44,289 nucleotides of DNA, from positions 1-44,289 of the forward strand of contig CBFHRX010000014.1 of the NCBI GenBank assembly GCA_965658355.1, written 5' to 3'. The DNA comes from UBA11891 sp965658355 (GTDB lineage Bacteria > Bacteroidota > Bacteroidia > Flavobacteriales > Flavobacteriaceae). A program made the translations under genes and the position numbers. This document shows positions 8,784 to 16,441 of the stretch, one piece after another (position 1 is the first letter of the stretch; every line of letters starts with the position of its first letter). Below the pieces are notes generated by a model. It was not told the origin of the DNA, did not search any database, and saw only the letters and a program-made list of their open reading frames with translations.

Positions 8784-9786
8784 CTTAACAGATCGTATCT
8801 ACCTTGTTTTAAAGGGAATTGCCATGGGGACTGTCAATAAAGTTCCAGGGGTTTCCGGGGGCATTATTGCTCTCATTGGAGGCTTTTATGAAGAATTGAT
8901 CTTTACCTTTCAAAAATTTGACGGCAAGGCGCTTCTCCTTCTTTTAAAGGGGCAATGGAAAGCCTTTTATAATTACACCAATTTTCAATTTTTAACCTGG
9001 TTGCTATCAGGGGTTGTCATCAGCTACTTTACAACAGCCTTAGTATTGGATCAATTGTTGGCCTACTCTGAAATCAATGTTTGGGCTTGTTTTTTTGGTA
9101 TGATACTAGCCTCTCTTTATTACATTTATGAACAGATTACTGATTGGGATACATCTTCAATTGGAATCCTACTCCTAGGGATTTTTGCAGGGGTTTTAAT
9201 CAGTTTTTCAAATCCAATCTCAGAAAACACCAATCTACTCTTTGTTTTTTTCTGTGGTATTGTGAGTGTCTGTGGAATGACATTGCCTGGGCTCTCGGGT
9301 TCTTATTTGTTAATTTTACTCGGCAACTATTCCCTCCTTTTGGTCGATACTGTGAATCAGGTGGGGGAGTTGTTTTTTGAACTATTGAAAGGAAACTTCA
9401 AAATCCTAGAAGAGCCTCTCTATCAACAAGCAGTCTTTATTATAATGGCCTTTGTTTTAGGATCCATCACAGGTTTGATTCTATTCTCAAACATCTTATC
9501 CTACTTTCTTAAGAATTTTAAAACGCAAACTTTGAGTGGTATTCTGGGCTTTATCATTGGAGCAAGCAAAAGTGTCTGGCCTTGGAAGACACCTATTTAT
9601 AGAACAGATTCACTAAAGGCTCTTATGGTAAGTGATTCTGGAAAACCCAAAATAGAAGCCTACAAAACTTTTTGGCCTAATTGGAGTGAATCCAGTACTT
9701 GGATTCCCATTTTTTTTATTTTATTAGGGGCTGCGATTGTAATCGCCTTAGAATGGTATGGAAAAGAACAAAAACATCACGAATAA
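8770..9786 (+). CDS. DUF368 membrane protein, polyprenyl-phosphate transporter family (second copy)
   Basis: A 338-residue paralogue of the preceding gene with the same architecture: GTVNKVPGVSGGIIALIGG near residues 20-38 and LPGLSGSYLLILLGNYS near 175-191, and about eight to nine hydrophobic helices. Both copies end with a PWK/PWQ-containing region followed by a last helix and a charged tail. It begins with GTG 14 bases inside the first copy and overlaps aroE by 29 bases, so the three genes should be translated from one message. The two copies are clearly diverged and could be homologues with different lipid specificity or form a heteromer; neither is shown by sequence. Confidence 0.88.
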   Translation: MKKRNLTDRIYLVLKGIAMGTVNKVPGVSGGIIALIGGFYEELIFTFQKFDGKALLLLLKGQWKAFYNYTNFQFLTWLLSGVVISYFTTALVLDQLLAYSEINVWACFFGMILASLYYIYEQITDWDTSSIGILLLGIFAGVLISFSNPISENTNLLFVFFCGIVSVCGMTLPGLSGSYLLILLGNYSLLLVDTVNQVGELFFELLKGNFKILEEPLYQQAVFIIMAFVLGSITGLILFSNILSYFLKNFKTQTLSGILGFIIGASKSVWPWKTPIYRTDSLKALMVSDSGKPKIEAYKTFWPNWSESSTWIPIFFILLGAAIVIALEWYGKEQKHHE

Positions 9787-10519
9787 GCGATTGGGACTTA
9801 TCGGTAAAGACATCGGATATTCCTTTTCAAGAGGCTATTTTGCTGATAAATTCAAAAAAGAAAAAATCGGTAGCTACAGCTACGAAAACTTTGATATAAA
9901 GGATATCCGTGAGGTATCGGAAGTGCTTTCAGAAAAGTCTATTGTGGGGTTGAATGTTACGATACCGTACAAGGAAACAATAATTCCTTTCTTAGACCAT
10001 ATTGTGGACGATGCGAAGCTGATTGGAGCTGTAAATACGATTTGCTTTAACAAAAAAGGAGAATCTGTCGGATATAATACAGACACCTACGGATTTGAAA
10101 CTGCCTTAAGGAATATGCTTCCTGCATTTCCCAAAAAAGCCTTTATCCTGGGTACCGGTGGAGCAGCAAAAGCGGTACAGCATGTGCTTACCAAAAACAA
10201 TGTAGCCGTAACATTTGTTTCCCGTTCTCAAAAAGAAGGCAGTATTGCCTATGAGACGCTTTCAAAAGAGCTGATAGAAAATCATCCACTCATCGTCAAT
10301 TGTTCGCCAGTAGGAACATTTCCTGCTGTTGAGGAGGCCCCTGACATTCCGTATGAGTATCTTAGTTCGGCACATAGCCTTTTCGATTTAATTTACAATC
10401 CTGTTAAAACCAAGTTTCTCTCAAAAGGAGAAGAATGCGGAACCAGAATCCAAAATGGATTGGCTATGCTAGAATATCAAGCCGAAAAGTCATGGGAATA
10501 TTGGATGCAAAATCAGTAG
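9758..10519 (+). CDS. aroE: Shikimate dehydrogenase (NADP+)
   Basis: Reduces 3-dehydroshikimate to shikimate in aromatic amino acid and folate precursor synthesis. At 253 residues it has the compact size usual for Bacteroidota AroE. Motifs: SFSRGYF near residue 23 (substrate-binding serines), NVTIPYKE with the catalytic Lys near 68, GAVNTI near 90, NTDTYGF with the catalytic Asp near 106, the GTGGAAKAV dinucleotide-binding loop near 131, NCSPVGTFP near 181, and NGLAMLEYQAEKSWEYW at the end. The ATG at 9758 lies 29 bases inside the second DUF368 gene; a later TTG before GLIGKDIGYS is possible but no better ATG exists. Confidence 0.95.
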   Translation: MEKNKNITNKRLGLIGKDIGYSFSRGYFADKFKKEKIGSYSYENFDIKDIREVSEVLSEKSIVGLNVTIPYKETIIPFLDHIVDDAKLIGAVNTICFNKKGESVGYNTDTYGFETALRNMLPAFPKKAFILGTGGAAKAVQHVLTKNNVAVTFVSRSQKEGSIAYETLSKELIENHPLIVNCSPVGTFPAVEEAPDIPYEYLSSAHSLFDLIYNPVKTKFLSKGEECGTRIQNGLAMLEYQAEKSWEYWMQNQ

Positions 10520-10583
10520 CCAATTTTTTCGTAATTTCAAACTATTAAACGGGTACCAAAGCCTTATAAATAAGCTACTGATT

Positions 10584-12482
10584 ATGGAAAATCAAGTGAA
10601 CGATCCCTCAATGAAAAATGATGTGACTGAGGGTGCTGCTGAAACACAACCAGTTACTAATAATGTATCTTCAGTTTCTCCAGATACAGAATCACAAAGC
10701 CTCTCTGAAGAACAGCTTGAAAAAGCAAGCTTATCAGAATTAGTGGCGTTGTTTGAAGAGCAACTAGCTGCTGAAAAATGGTACAAAAGGCGACCCTTAT
10801 TTCAACAAATCACGGATGGATTTGATAAAAAGTTCAATGAACTACTACAGCTTAAAAAGAAAGAATTTATTGAAGAGGGTGGCAATTCCATTGATTTTTA
10901 TTTCAAACCCGTTGAAAAAGAAAGCTTTGATAGAGTACAACGAGATTATCGTCAGAAAAAACGCAGGCACTATCTTGAAGTAGAACAAGCCCAAAAAGCC
11001 AATCAAGAACGGAAAGAACAAATTATTGAAGGCATTAAGGAGTTAATCGGAAAAGATGAAAACATCAATCAGCTTTATAACAGCTTTAAAAACCTGCAAG
11101 ACAGTTGGTATAAAACAGGGGCCGCTCCTAGAGCTGTTAATAATACCCTTTGGCAAACCTTTAAACACCATGTCGAACGCTTTTATGACTTTGTACATCT
11201 AAATAGAGAACTCAGAGCCAAAGACTATGAGCATAATTACAAGGAGAAGCTAAAAATTATTGAAAAAGCCGAGGAACTCGCCACTATTTCTGACGTCGTA
11301 AAGGCAGGACGGGATTTAGATGTACTTCACCGTTTATGGAAAGAAGATTTAGGACCTGTAGCTCGTGAACACCGGGAAGAATTATGGAAACGATTCCAAG
11401 AAGCGACCCAGCAAATACACAAAAACAAACAGGAATACCATAAAAATTTTGAAAGTATTCAAAAAGAAAACCTGGTTTTAAAAGAAGCGTTGTTGTCAGA
11501 AATGAAAGCCTTATGTCAGAAAGATAGTGGGACTCATAGTGAATGGCAAAAAACGATTCAAAACTTTCAAGAATTAAGAGAAAAATTTAAACAAATGGGA
11601 GCTGTTCCCAAATCAGACAGCAAACGAACTTGGGCTGATTTTAGAGACATTAGCAAAGCGTTTAATCAAAATAAAAACACCTTTTACAGAGACCTCAAGA
11701 ACACACAAAAGGAACACATCAACAAGGCCAAACAATTGCTTGAAGAAGTCAAAACAATTCTTGATTCTGATACATGGCGTGAGCAAAGTGGAAGGATGAA
11801 AAACATCCAAAAAGACTGGAAAAATTTAGGCCCTATCCCCAGAAAGATTATTCAAAAGTTGCGAAAAGAATTTTTTGACAGCTGTAATCTTTACTTTGAA
11901 AGGCTCAAGTCCGGATTCCAAAAATTGACAGAAGAAGAGGCACCTCTTTACGAACAGCGAAAGTCCTTCCTGACAACTTTTGAAGAAGCGAAGTCGCCAA
12001 CATCCGAAACAAAACTCTTGGCGTTTTTAGAGTCAAAATGGGAAGAATGGCTTCAAATGGATGCTTTGAAAGAGTCAATTTTAATACCTCTAAACCGGGA
12101 GCTACAAAAGTTAATTGACAAGAAGATAAAGAGTATTAAGGGAAGTGATGAAGACAAAGAAACCCTTCAGTTCACTTTTAAAATTCGCTGCTTAAAGGGA
12201 AATCTAGAGGGACTAAACGAAACCTTAATGACTATCAAAGGGCGCTATGAAGCAGTTCTAACGGAGGTCAATCAACTTGAAAATAATCTTGAATTTTTTA
12301 GTAATAATAGCGAGTCAAACCCCTTAGTTAAAGAAGTTAAAACCCAATTAGAGGCTTTAAATGCCAAGGCGCAACGCTATTTAGCACAATTGACAGAGCT
12401 AAGACAAGAAATTAGAAGCATCCAGAATCAGCAACAAAAAGAAGCAGAAGCACAGGAAGAAACAGAAGCTACAGAGAACTAG
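10584..12482 (+). CDS. Multi-repeat DUF349 protein
   Basis: A 632-residue highly charged, mostly helical cytoplasmic protein. Four clear DUF349 units are visible at roughly residues 150-215, 225-285, 310-370 and 385-445. Each has a tryptophan, a G-x-x-P turn and an aromatic W/F-x-x-F segment (for example WYKTGAAPRAVNNTLWQTF, KQMGAVPKSDSKRTWADF and WKNLGPIPRKIIQKL). A divergent fifth follows near 490-530. The N-terminal 60 residues are acidic and low complexity and the C-terminal 70 residues form a coiled coil ending in a Q/E/A-rich tail. DUF349 has no settled function in Bacteroidota. A gap of 64 bases separates it from aroE. Its stop codon overlaps that of convergent mazG in a CTAG. Confidence 0.85.
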   Translation: MENQVNDPSMKNDVTEGAAETQPVTNNVSSVSPDTESQSLSEEQLEKASLSELVALFEEQLAAEKWYKRRPLFQQITDGFDKKFNELLQLKKKEFIEEGGNSIDFYFKPVEKESFDRVQRDYRQKKRRHYLEVEQAQKANQERKEQIIEGIKELIGKDENINQLYNSFKNLQDSWYKTGAAPRAVNNTLWQTFKHHVERFYDFVHLNRELRAKDYEHNYKEKLKIIEKAEELATISDVVKAGRDLDVLHRLWKEDLGPVAREHREELWKRFQEATQQIHKNKQEYHKNFESIQKENLVLKEALLSEMKALCQKDSGTHSEWQKTIQNFQELREKFKQMGAVPKSDSKRTWADFRDISKAFNQNKNTFYRDLKNTQKEHINKAKQLLEEVKTILDSDTWREQSGRMKNIQKDWKNLGPIPRKIIQKLRKEFFDSCNLYFERLKSGFQKLTEEEAPLYEQRKSFLTTFEEAKSPTSETKLLAFLESKWEEWLQMDALKESILIPLNRELQKLIDKKIKSIKGSDEDKETLQFTFKIRCLKGNLEGLNETLMTIKGRYEAVLTEVNQLENNLEFFSNNSESNPLVKEVKTQLEALNAKAQRYLAQLTELRQEIRSIQNQQQKEAEAQEETEATEN

Positions 12483-13249
12483 CCTTTACTTTCTTCCCAG
12501 AGTTTTTCAAGTTCGTGTAAGCTCATATCTGAAACCGATGTGTTTTGAGCAATGGCAGCTTCTTCTATGTACTGAAAGCGTGTGATGAACTTTTTATTGG
12601 TTCTTTCCAGAGCGGAGTCAGCATCAATTTTTTTAAATCTAGCATAGTTCAAAAGAGCAAAAAGCACATCGCCAAATTCAGCTTCCATCGCATCTTGATT
12701 CTCGCTTTTGACTTCCGCTTGAAACTCTTCTAATTCTTCTTTTACTTTGTCCCAAACGTGAGAAGCCTCCTCCCAATCAAAACCAACTCCAGCAGCTTTG
12801 TGTTGGATACGTTGCGCTTTCACCAATGCAGGCAACCCCTTGGGGACACCCGAAAAGATACTTTTTTTACCTTCTTTTAATTTTAAAGCCTCCCAGTTCT
12901 TTTTGACTGTTTCTTCATCATCCGCTTTGACATCTCCATAGATATGGGGATGCCGATAAACGAGCTTTTCTGAAATTTGATTGGCTACATCCGCAATATC
13001 AAATGCTTTTTGCTCAGAGCCTAATTTGGCATAAAAAACAATATGCAAAAGCAGATCCCCTAATTCGTTTCGAATTTCCGTCACATCGTTCTCTAGAATA
13101 GCATCTCCCAGTTCATAGGTTTCTTCAATAGTTAGGGGCCGAAGGGTTTGAAATGTTTGCTTTCGATCCCATGGGCACTTCTCACGAAGCTCCTCCATGA
13201 TGTCTAAGAGTCGATTGAAAGCCTCAAGCTGCGCTTTTCTGCTATTCAC
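12479..13249 (-). CDS. mazG: Nucleoside triphosphate pyrophosphohydrolase MazG
   Basis: Hydrolyses (d)NTPs to the monophosphate and pyrophosphate, a house-cleaning enzyme. The 256-residue form chosen here starts at a GTG (13249) and reads MNSRKAQLEAFNRLLDIM; the longer open frame to 13315 would run far into the upstream gene and adds a basic, non-family extension. Two MazG domains are present: the first has CPWDRKQTFQTL, EETYELGDAI and ELGDLLLHIVFYAKLG, providing the ExxE and ExxD metal ligands; the second carries KEELEEFQAEV and EAEFGDVLFALLNYAR. The start overlaps the end of the DUF5606 gene by 8 bases. The last gene of the ruvX-def-DUF5606-mazG unit. Confidence 0.93.
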   Translation of the reverse strand: MNSRKAQLEAFNRLLDIMEELREKCPWDRKQTFQTLRPLTIEETYELGDAILENDVTEIRNELGDLLLHIVFYAKLGSEQKAFDIADVANQISEKLVYRHPHIYGDVKADDEETVKKNWEALKLKEGKKSIFSGVPKGLPALVKAQRIQHKAAGVGFDWEEASHVWDKVKEELEEFQAEVKSENQDAMEAEFGDVLFALLNYARFKKIDADSALERTNKKFITRFQYIEEAAIAQNTSVSDMSLHELEKLWEESKG

Positions 13250-13658
13250 CCTTTTCTTTTTTAAGGTCTTTTTTTTCAGTAAAATCCAAGCGGTTGTTCT
13301 GTTGAAGCAAAGCATACCACTGGATCATTTTTTTCATATCACTCACATAGACACGACCTTCATCATAGTCTGGCAAGACTTCCGAAAAAAACTGTTTTAA
13401 ATCAGTGGCACCAGCCTTTGGGGCTATTGCTAAAGGAGCGTCTCCGTGTTTCTCGTGTATTTTCTCAAAAACACTTTTTAGAGGAATCTCCCCTGAATAG
13501 GTGTAGACTTGTATGTCTGTTAAAACACTTAATTGGTCTGTTGGCTGGGTAACAACCCTCTTACCATCTACTAAACCAGTGGCTATAACCCCTACTCTTG
13601 TTTGTTTTTGCAATTCAAAAAGTCCTGGGCGCCCGGAAATGGCAATTATATTTTCCAT
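13242..13658 (-). CDS. DUF5606 family protein
   Basis: A 138-residue protein of a family largely restricted to Bacteroidota. The conserved N-terminus ENIIAISGRPGLFELQKQTR is present, followed by a beta-rich segment VGVIATGLVDGKRVVTQP and a helical part with HGDAPLAIAPK around residue 90. There is no signal peptide, transmembrane segment or catalytic motif I can name, so the function is unknown. It begins one base after the def stop codon and its 3' end overlaps mazG, so it is made together with a deformylase and a nucleotide-cleaning enzyme. The lysine-rich C-terminus is not conserved-looking. Confidence 0.85.
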   Translation of the reverse strand: MENIIAISGRPGLFELQKQTRVGVIATGLVDGKRVVTQPTDQLSVLTDIQVYTYSGEIPLKSVFEKIHEKHGDAPLAIAPKAGATDLKQFFSEVLPDYDEGRVYVSDMKKMIQWYALLQQNNRLDFTEKKDLKKEKGE

Positions 13659-13659
13659 A

Positions 13660-14247
13660 TTATAATTTTAAATCATTTGGGAAACGCATCACATAATCAA
13701 CATCCACCTTTCCTTTGGCTATTTGTGATAGCTTTCCTTTTAAAAGTCTTTTTTTAAGTGCTGATAGTTTATCGGTAAATAAAATCCCTTCGATATGATC
13801 AAATTCGTGCTGAATAACACGAGCTGCTAATCCAGAGTAGGTTTCTTCTCGCTCTTTAAAATCAGCGTCTAAATAGCGAATTTGCAATTGATCGGGGCGC
13901 ATGACGTCTTCTCGAATATTGGGAATACTCAAACAGCCTTCATTAAAAGGCCAGCTTTCCCCAGTTTCATGGATGATTGTCGGGTTGATAAATACTTTTT
14001 TGAAATCAGCCAATAGCTTTTGTTCTTCCGCAGAAAGCGTATCATCTTCTGAAAAAGGAGACGCATCGATTACAAATATCCGGGATGAAACACCTACTTG
14101 AGGGGCCGCTAAACCAACCCCACTAGCCGCATACATGGTTTCCCACAAATTTTCAATGAATGCCGGCAGAGTAGCCTCTTTTGGGTCTACTTCTTTGGCT
14201 TTTTTCTTCAAAACTTGTGCTCCATAAGCAACAATAGGTAGTATCAT
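13660..14247 (-). CDS. def: Peptide deformylase
   Basis: Removes the formyl group from the N-terminal methionine of new proteins as they leave the ribosome. At 195 residues it is normal. The three family motifs are intact: GVGLAAPQVG (motif I, near residue 43), EGCLSIP (motif II, near 103, with the metal-binding Cys) and QHEFDH (motif III, near 146, with two metal-binding His and the catalytic Glu). The start overlaps the ruvX stop in an ATGA, consistent with translational coupling. Confidence 0.97.
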   Translation of the reverse strand: MILPIVAYGAQVLKKKAKEVDPKEATLPAFIENLWETMYAASGVGLAAPQVGVSSRIFVIDASPFSEDDTLSAEEQKLLADFKKVFINPTIIHETGESWPFNEGCLSIPNIREDVMRPDQLQIRYLDADFKEREETYSGLAARVIQHEFDHIEGILFTDKLSALKKRLLKGKLSQIAKGKVDVDYVMRFPNDLKL

Positions 14248-14675
14248 ATTGAATGTGTTTTTGGACGCTCTAAAAAAGACTGCAATATAAGAGTTGCGCT
14301 GATACGGTCTAAGGTTCCTTTTTCTTTTCGCTTTTTCTTATTCACACCACTTTGCAACAAGGTATAAGCTGCGATTTTTGAGGTATATCGTTCTTCTTGA
14401 CGATACACGGGGGTGTTCGGATATAGAGCCTGTAAACGCTTGATAAAAGCAAGGATTTTAGTTTCAACAGAAGAAGGCGTTCCATCTTTTTGAGTGGGCT
14501 GTCCAACGACAAAACCTAGCACCTTTTCGGTTTCCATATAGCGCTTTAAGAAAGTCTCAACCTGCTTGGGAGGAAGCGTATCAAGTGCCGAAGCAATCAG
14601 CTGTAAAGGGTCTGTGTGAGCGAGCCCCACCCGCTTCTCTCCGTAATCAAAAGCAATATAAACTCCGTGCTCCAT
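14244..14675 (-). CDS. ruvX: RuvX/YqgF pre-16S rRNA endonuclease, Holliday-junction-resolvase fold
   Basis: A 143-residue RNase H-fold nuclease; the family finishes 16S rRNA 5' processing in E. coli and was formerly called a putative resolvase. The first catalytic Asp sits in AFDYGEKRVGLA near residue 9, VVGQPTQKDGT near 57 is the second strand, and the VYRQEERYTSK segment near 95 and LDRISATLILQSFL near 122 supply the remaining acidic residues. First gene of a four-gene unit (ruvX, def, DUF5606, mazG). A -7 box lies 6 bases before its ATG, divergent from dapD. Confidence 0.93.
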   Translation of the reverse strand: MEHGVYIAFDYGEKRVGLAHTDPLQLIASALDTLPPKQVETFLKRYMETEKVLGFVVGQPTQKDGTPSSVETKILAFIKRLQALYPNTPVYRQEERYTSKIAAYTLLQSGVNKKKRKEKGTLDRISATLILQSFLERPKTHSI

Positions 14676-14681
14676 TTGTCA

Positions 14682-14689
14682 CAAAGATA
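14682..14689 (-). promoter_or_regulatory. Predicted -7 box (TATCTTTG) of the ruvX operon
   Basis: Exact TAnnTTTG match on the minus strand, 6 bases upstream of the ruvX ATG in the divergent ruvX/dapD interval. The very short distance implies a leader of at most a few bases. No clear -33 TTG. Confidence 0.5.
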
Positions 14690-14734
14690 CTTTTTTGCTA
14701 TCGAAATATAACATGCTAGCAGTTTTGAATTCAG

Positions 14735-14742
14735 TATTTTTA
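14735..14742 (+). promoter_or_regulatory. Possible -7 box (TATTTTTA) of dapD
   Basis: One mismatch from TAnnTTTG, 15 bases before the dapD ATG. It lies in the same 82-base divergent interval as the ruvX box. Confidence 0.3.
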
Positions 14743-14757
14743 CCCCAAAATCAATAC

Positions 14758-15564
14758 ATGAAAGAACTTATAGAAGCTGCTTGGGAGGATCGCAGTCTAT
14801 TGGAACAGACCGAAACCCAGAATACCATTAGAGAAATCATCAACCAAATAGACAGTGGCGCTCTTCGTGTGGCTACCCCTACTGATTCTGGTTGGCAAGT
14901 GAATGAATGGGTTAAAAAAGCAGTTGTGTTGTACTTCCCCATCCAAAAAATGGAAACACTGGAAGCGGGGCCATTAGAATTTCATGATAAAATGCCTTTA
15001 AAAAGAAACTATGCCGCACGTGGCATTCGGGTAGTACCCCATGCCGTTGCCCGCCACGGTGCCTACATTTCAAAAGGTGTTATTTTGATGCCTAGCTATG
15101 TGAATATTGGTGCTTATGTTGATGAAGGAACCATGGTTGACACATGGGCGACAGTGGGGAGTTGTGCGCAAATTGGTAAACATGTCCATCTTAGTGGAGG
15201 TGTTGGTATCGGTGGCGTATTAGAACCTTTACAAGCATCTCCTGTTATCATTGAAGACAATGCCTTTTTAGGATCACGATCTATTGTTGTGGAGGGGGTT
15301 CATGTGGAGAAAGAAGCTGTGTTGGGAGCCAATGTTGTGCTTACGGCTTCTACTAAGATTATTGATGTGACTCAAGAAGAACCTGTATTCTATGAAAAAA
15401 GAGTTCCAGCTCGTTCAGTAGTCATTCCAGGTAGTTATACAAAAAAATTCCCCGCAGGAGACTATCAAGTTCCCTGCGCTTTGATCATTGGACAACGGAA
15501 AGAAAGTACCGATAAGAAAACCTCTCTAAACAATGCCCTTAGAGAACATCAGGTAGCTGTATAA
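14758..15564 (+). CDS. dapD: 2,3,4,5-tetrahydropyridine-2,6-dicarboxylate N-succinyltransferase
   Basis: Transfers succinyl from succinyl-CoA to tetrahydrodipicolinate in the succinylase branch of diaminopimelate/lysine synthesis. I chose the ATG at 14758, giving MKELIEAAWEDRSLL and 268 residues, the usual DapD length; the frame is open further upstream to 14695 but that reaches into the divergent promoter region. Residues 1-95 are the helical N-terminal domain; from about 95 a left-handed beta-helix made of hexapeptides (GVILMPSYVNIGAYVDEGT, VGSCAQIGKHVHLSGGVGIGG) follows, with an insertion and a C-terminal YTKKFPAGDYQVPCALI segment. LysA, the last step of the pathway, is at 24548 in this window. 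Confidence 0.96.
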   Translation: MKELIEAAWEDRSLLEQTETQNTIREIINQIDSGALRVATPTDSGWQVNEWVKKAVVLYFPIQKMETLEAGPLEFHDKMPLKRNYAARGIRVVPHAVARHGAYISKGVILMPSYVNIGAYVDEGTMVDTWATVGSCAQIGKHVHLSGGVGIGGVLEPLQASPVIIEDNAFLGSRSIVVEGVHVEKEAVLGANVVLTASTKIIDVTQEEPVFYEKRVPARSVVIPGSYTKKFPAGDYQVPCALIIGQRKESTDKKTSLNNALREHQVAV

Positions 15565-15627
15565 AGTAGTTGACATGCTAAAATCAGCCTTCTTCAGTAG
15601 CTGAAAAAGAGCATTTTGAAAATTATT

Positions 15628-15824
15628 TCAGGTCTTGAGCTGCTTCGATACAAAGGGAATAGAGTCATCTCCTGCACTAGTTAACAGCCGCCATTTCGCT
15701 GGCTTCTTTTACTAAACACTTAAGCATAGGCTATCATGAGATAGAGTACCTCTGTTTTTTTTGTGCCTAAAATAGCCCCCTGATAAAAAGCCTCTGGAAT
15801 AAAATAGATTCCATTAAAAAACAT
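15628..15824 (-). pseudogene. Possible decayed gene fragment
   Basis: Three successive short reading segments on the minus strand look protein-like but lie in different frames. The first (15824-15720) begins MFFNGIYFIPEAFYQGAILG and stops after 34 codons. The second (15724-15677) reads LKCLVKEASEMAAVN and stops. The third (about 15696-15628) reads SAGDDSIPFVSKQLKT and stops. Together they suggest a small gene broken by frameshifts. I do not recognise the family, and short chance frames of this size are common in AT-rich DNA, so this is tentative. Confidence 0.2.
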
Positions 15825-15855
15825 ATTTCAAATTCGTAGCTACAGCAGTTTACCG

Positions 15856-15863
15856 TATTTTTG
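15856..15863 (+). promoter_or_regulatory. Predicted -7 box (TATTTTTG) of the tsaC operon
   Basis: Exact TAnnTTTG match, 14 bases before the tsaC ATG at 15878, followed by CAG as in many flavobacterial start regions. It would drive tsaC-cca-ctaA and the pRiA4b-like gene. Confidence 0.55.
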
Positions 15864-15877
15864 CAGCCTAGAAAGTG

Positions 15878-16441
15878 ATGGAAAATACAGCAATACTCAA
15901 TCAAACAATTCAACAGCTGGTAAAACAAAAAACTATTTTGTTTCCCACCGATACAGTTTGGGGTATTGGTGGAGATGCTACCTCTGTGGAAGTCGTAAAA
16001 AAAGTATATCAGCTAAAAGAACGAGAAGAATCCAAAGCGCTGTTATGCCTGGTCTCCAACCTGGAGATGCTGCACTATTATTTTGATGCTGTCCCTGCCG
16101 AAGCGATTCCCTTTTTTGAAGCTTCTAGACCGACTACTGTTATTCTAAACCGTCCCAAGGGGATTGCGACTAATATGATCGCAGCAGACAATAGCCTAGC
16201 CGTTCGAATCCCAAATGATTCTTTTTGCCAAGCCTTACTCAAGGGGTTTAAAAAACCTATTATTGCAACCTCTGCAAATATAAGTGGGAACCCAACTCCA
16301 ATCCTTTTTTCACAAATAGAAAAGGCTATTTTGGAGGGCGTTGACTATATCGTACCTTTGGAAAACAAGCACCAAAAAACAAAGCCTTCACGAATAGTGA
16401 AAGTACATGCAAGTGGAGAAATCACTTTGATTCGCGACTGA
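15878..16441 (+). CDS. tsaC: Threonylcarbamoyl-AMP synthase (YrdC/Sua5 family)
   Basis: Makes threonylcarbamoyl-adenylate from threonine, bicarbonate and ATP for the t6A37 modification of ANN-decoding tRNAs. The 187-residue product is a single YrdC domain without the Sua5 extension. Visible: LFPTDTVWGIGGDAT near residue 22, the KxR segment in LKEREESKALLCLVSN near 47-62, RPTTVIL near 88, and the ATSANISGNPTP loop near 135. I chose the ATG at 15878; a GTG one codon earlier is the only other option. Its stop overlaps the cca start by one base (TGATG). Confidence 0.95.
   Translation: MENTAILNQTIQQLVKQKTILFPTDTVWGIGGDATSVEVVKKVYQLKEREESKALLCLVSNLEMLHYYFDAVPAEAIPFFEASRPTTVILNRPKGIATNMIAADNSLAVRIPNDSFCQALLKGFKKPIIATSANISGNPTPILFSQIEKAILEGVDYIVPLENKHQKTKPSRIVKVHASGEITLIRD

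Larger units (their letters stand above)
15565..15877. other. 313-base gap between dapD and tsaC with no intact gene
   Basis: This is the longest non-coding stretch in the window. No open frame of useful length, tRNA, or strong intrinsic terminator is visible. Its right end holds the tsaC promoter box. The middle may contain a decayed gene on the minus strand (see the separate entry at 15628-15824). Confidence 0.6.

Noticed and set aside
10549..10575. AT-rich near-palindrome CTTAT-AA-ATAAG before the DUF349 gene
   Set aside because: Short arms and very low complexity; expected by chance in this base composition.
13250..13315. N-terminal extension of MazG
   Set aside because: It would overlap most of the DUF5606 C-terminus and adds a K-rich non-family segment; the GTG at 13249 gives the normal length.
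14695..14757. N-terminal extension of DapD
   Set aside because: It runs into the divergent ruvX promoter and adds residues absent from the family.
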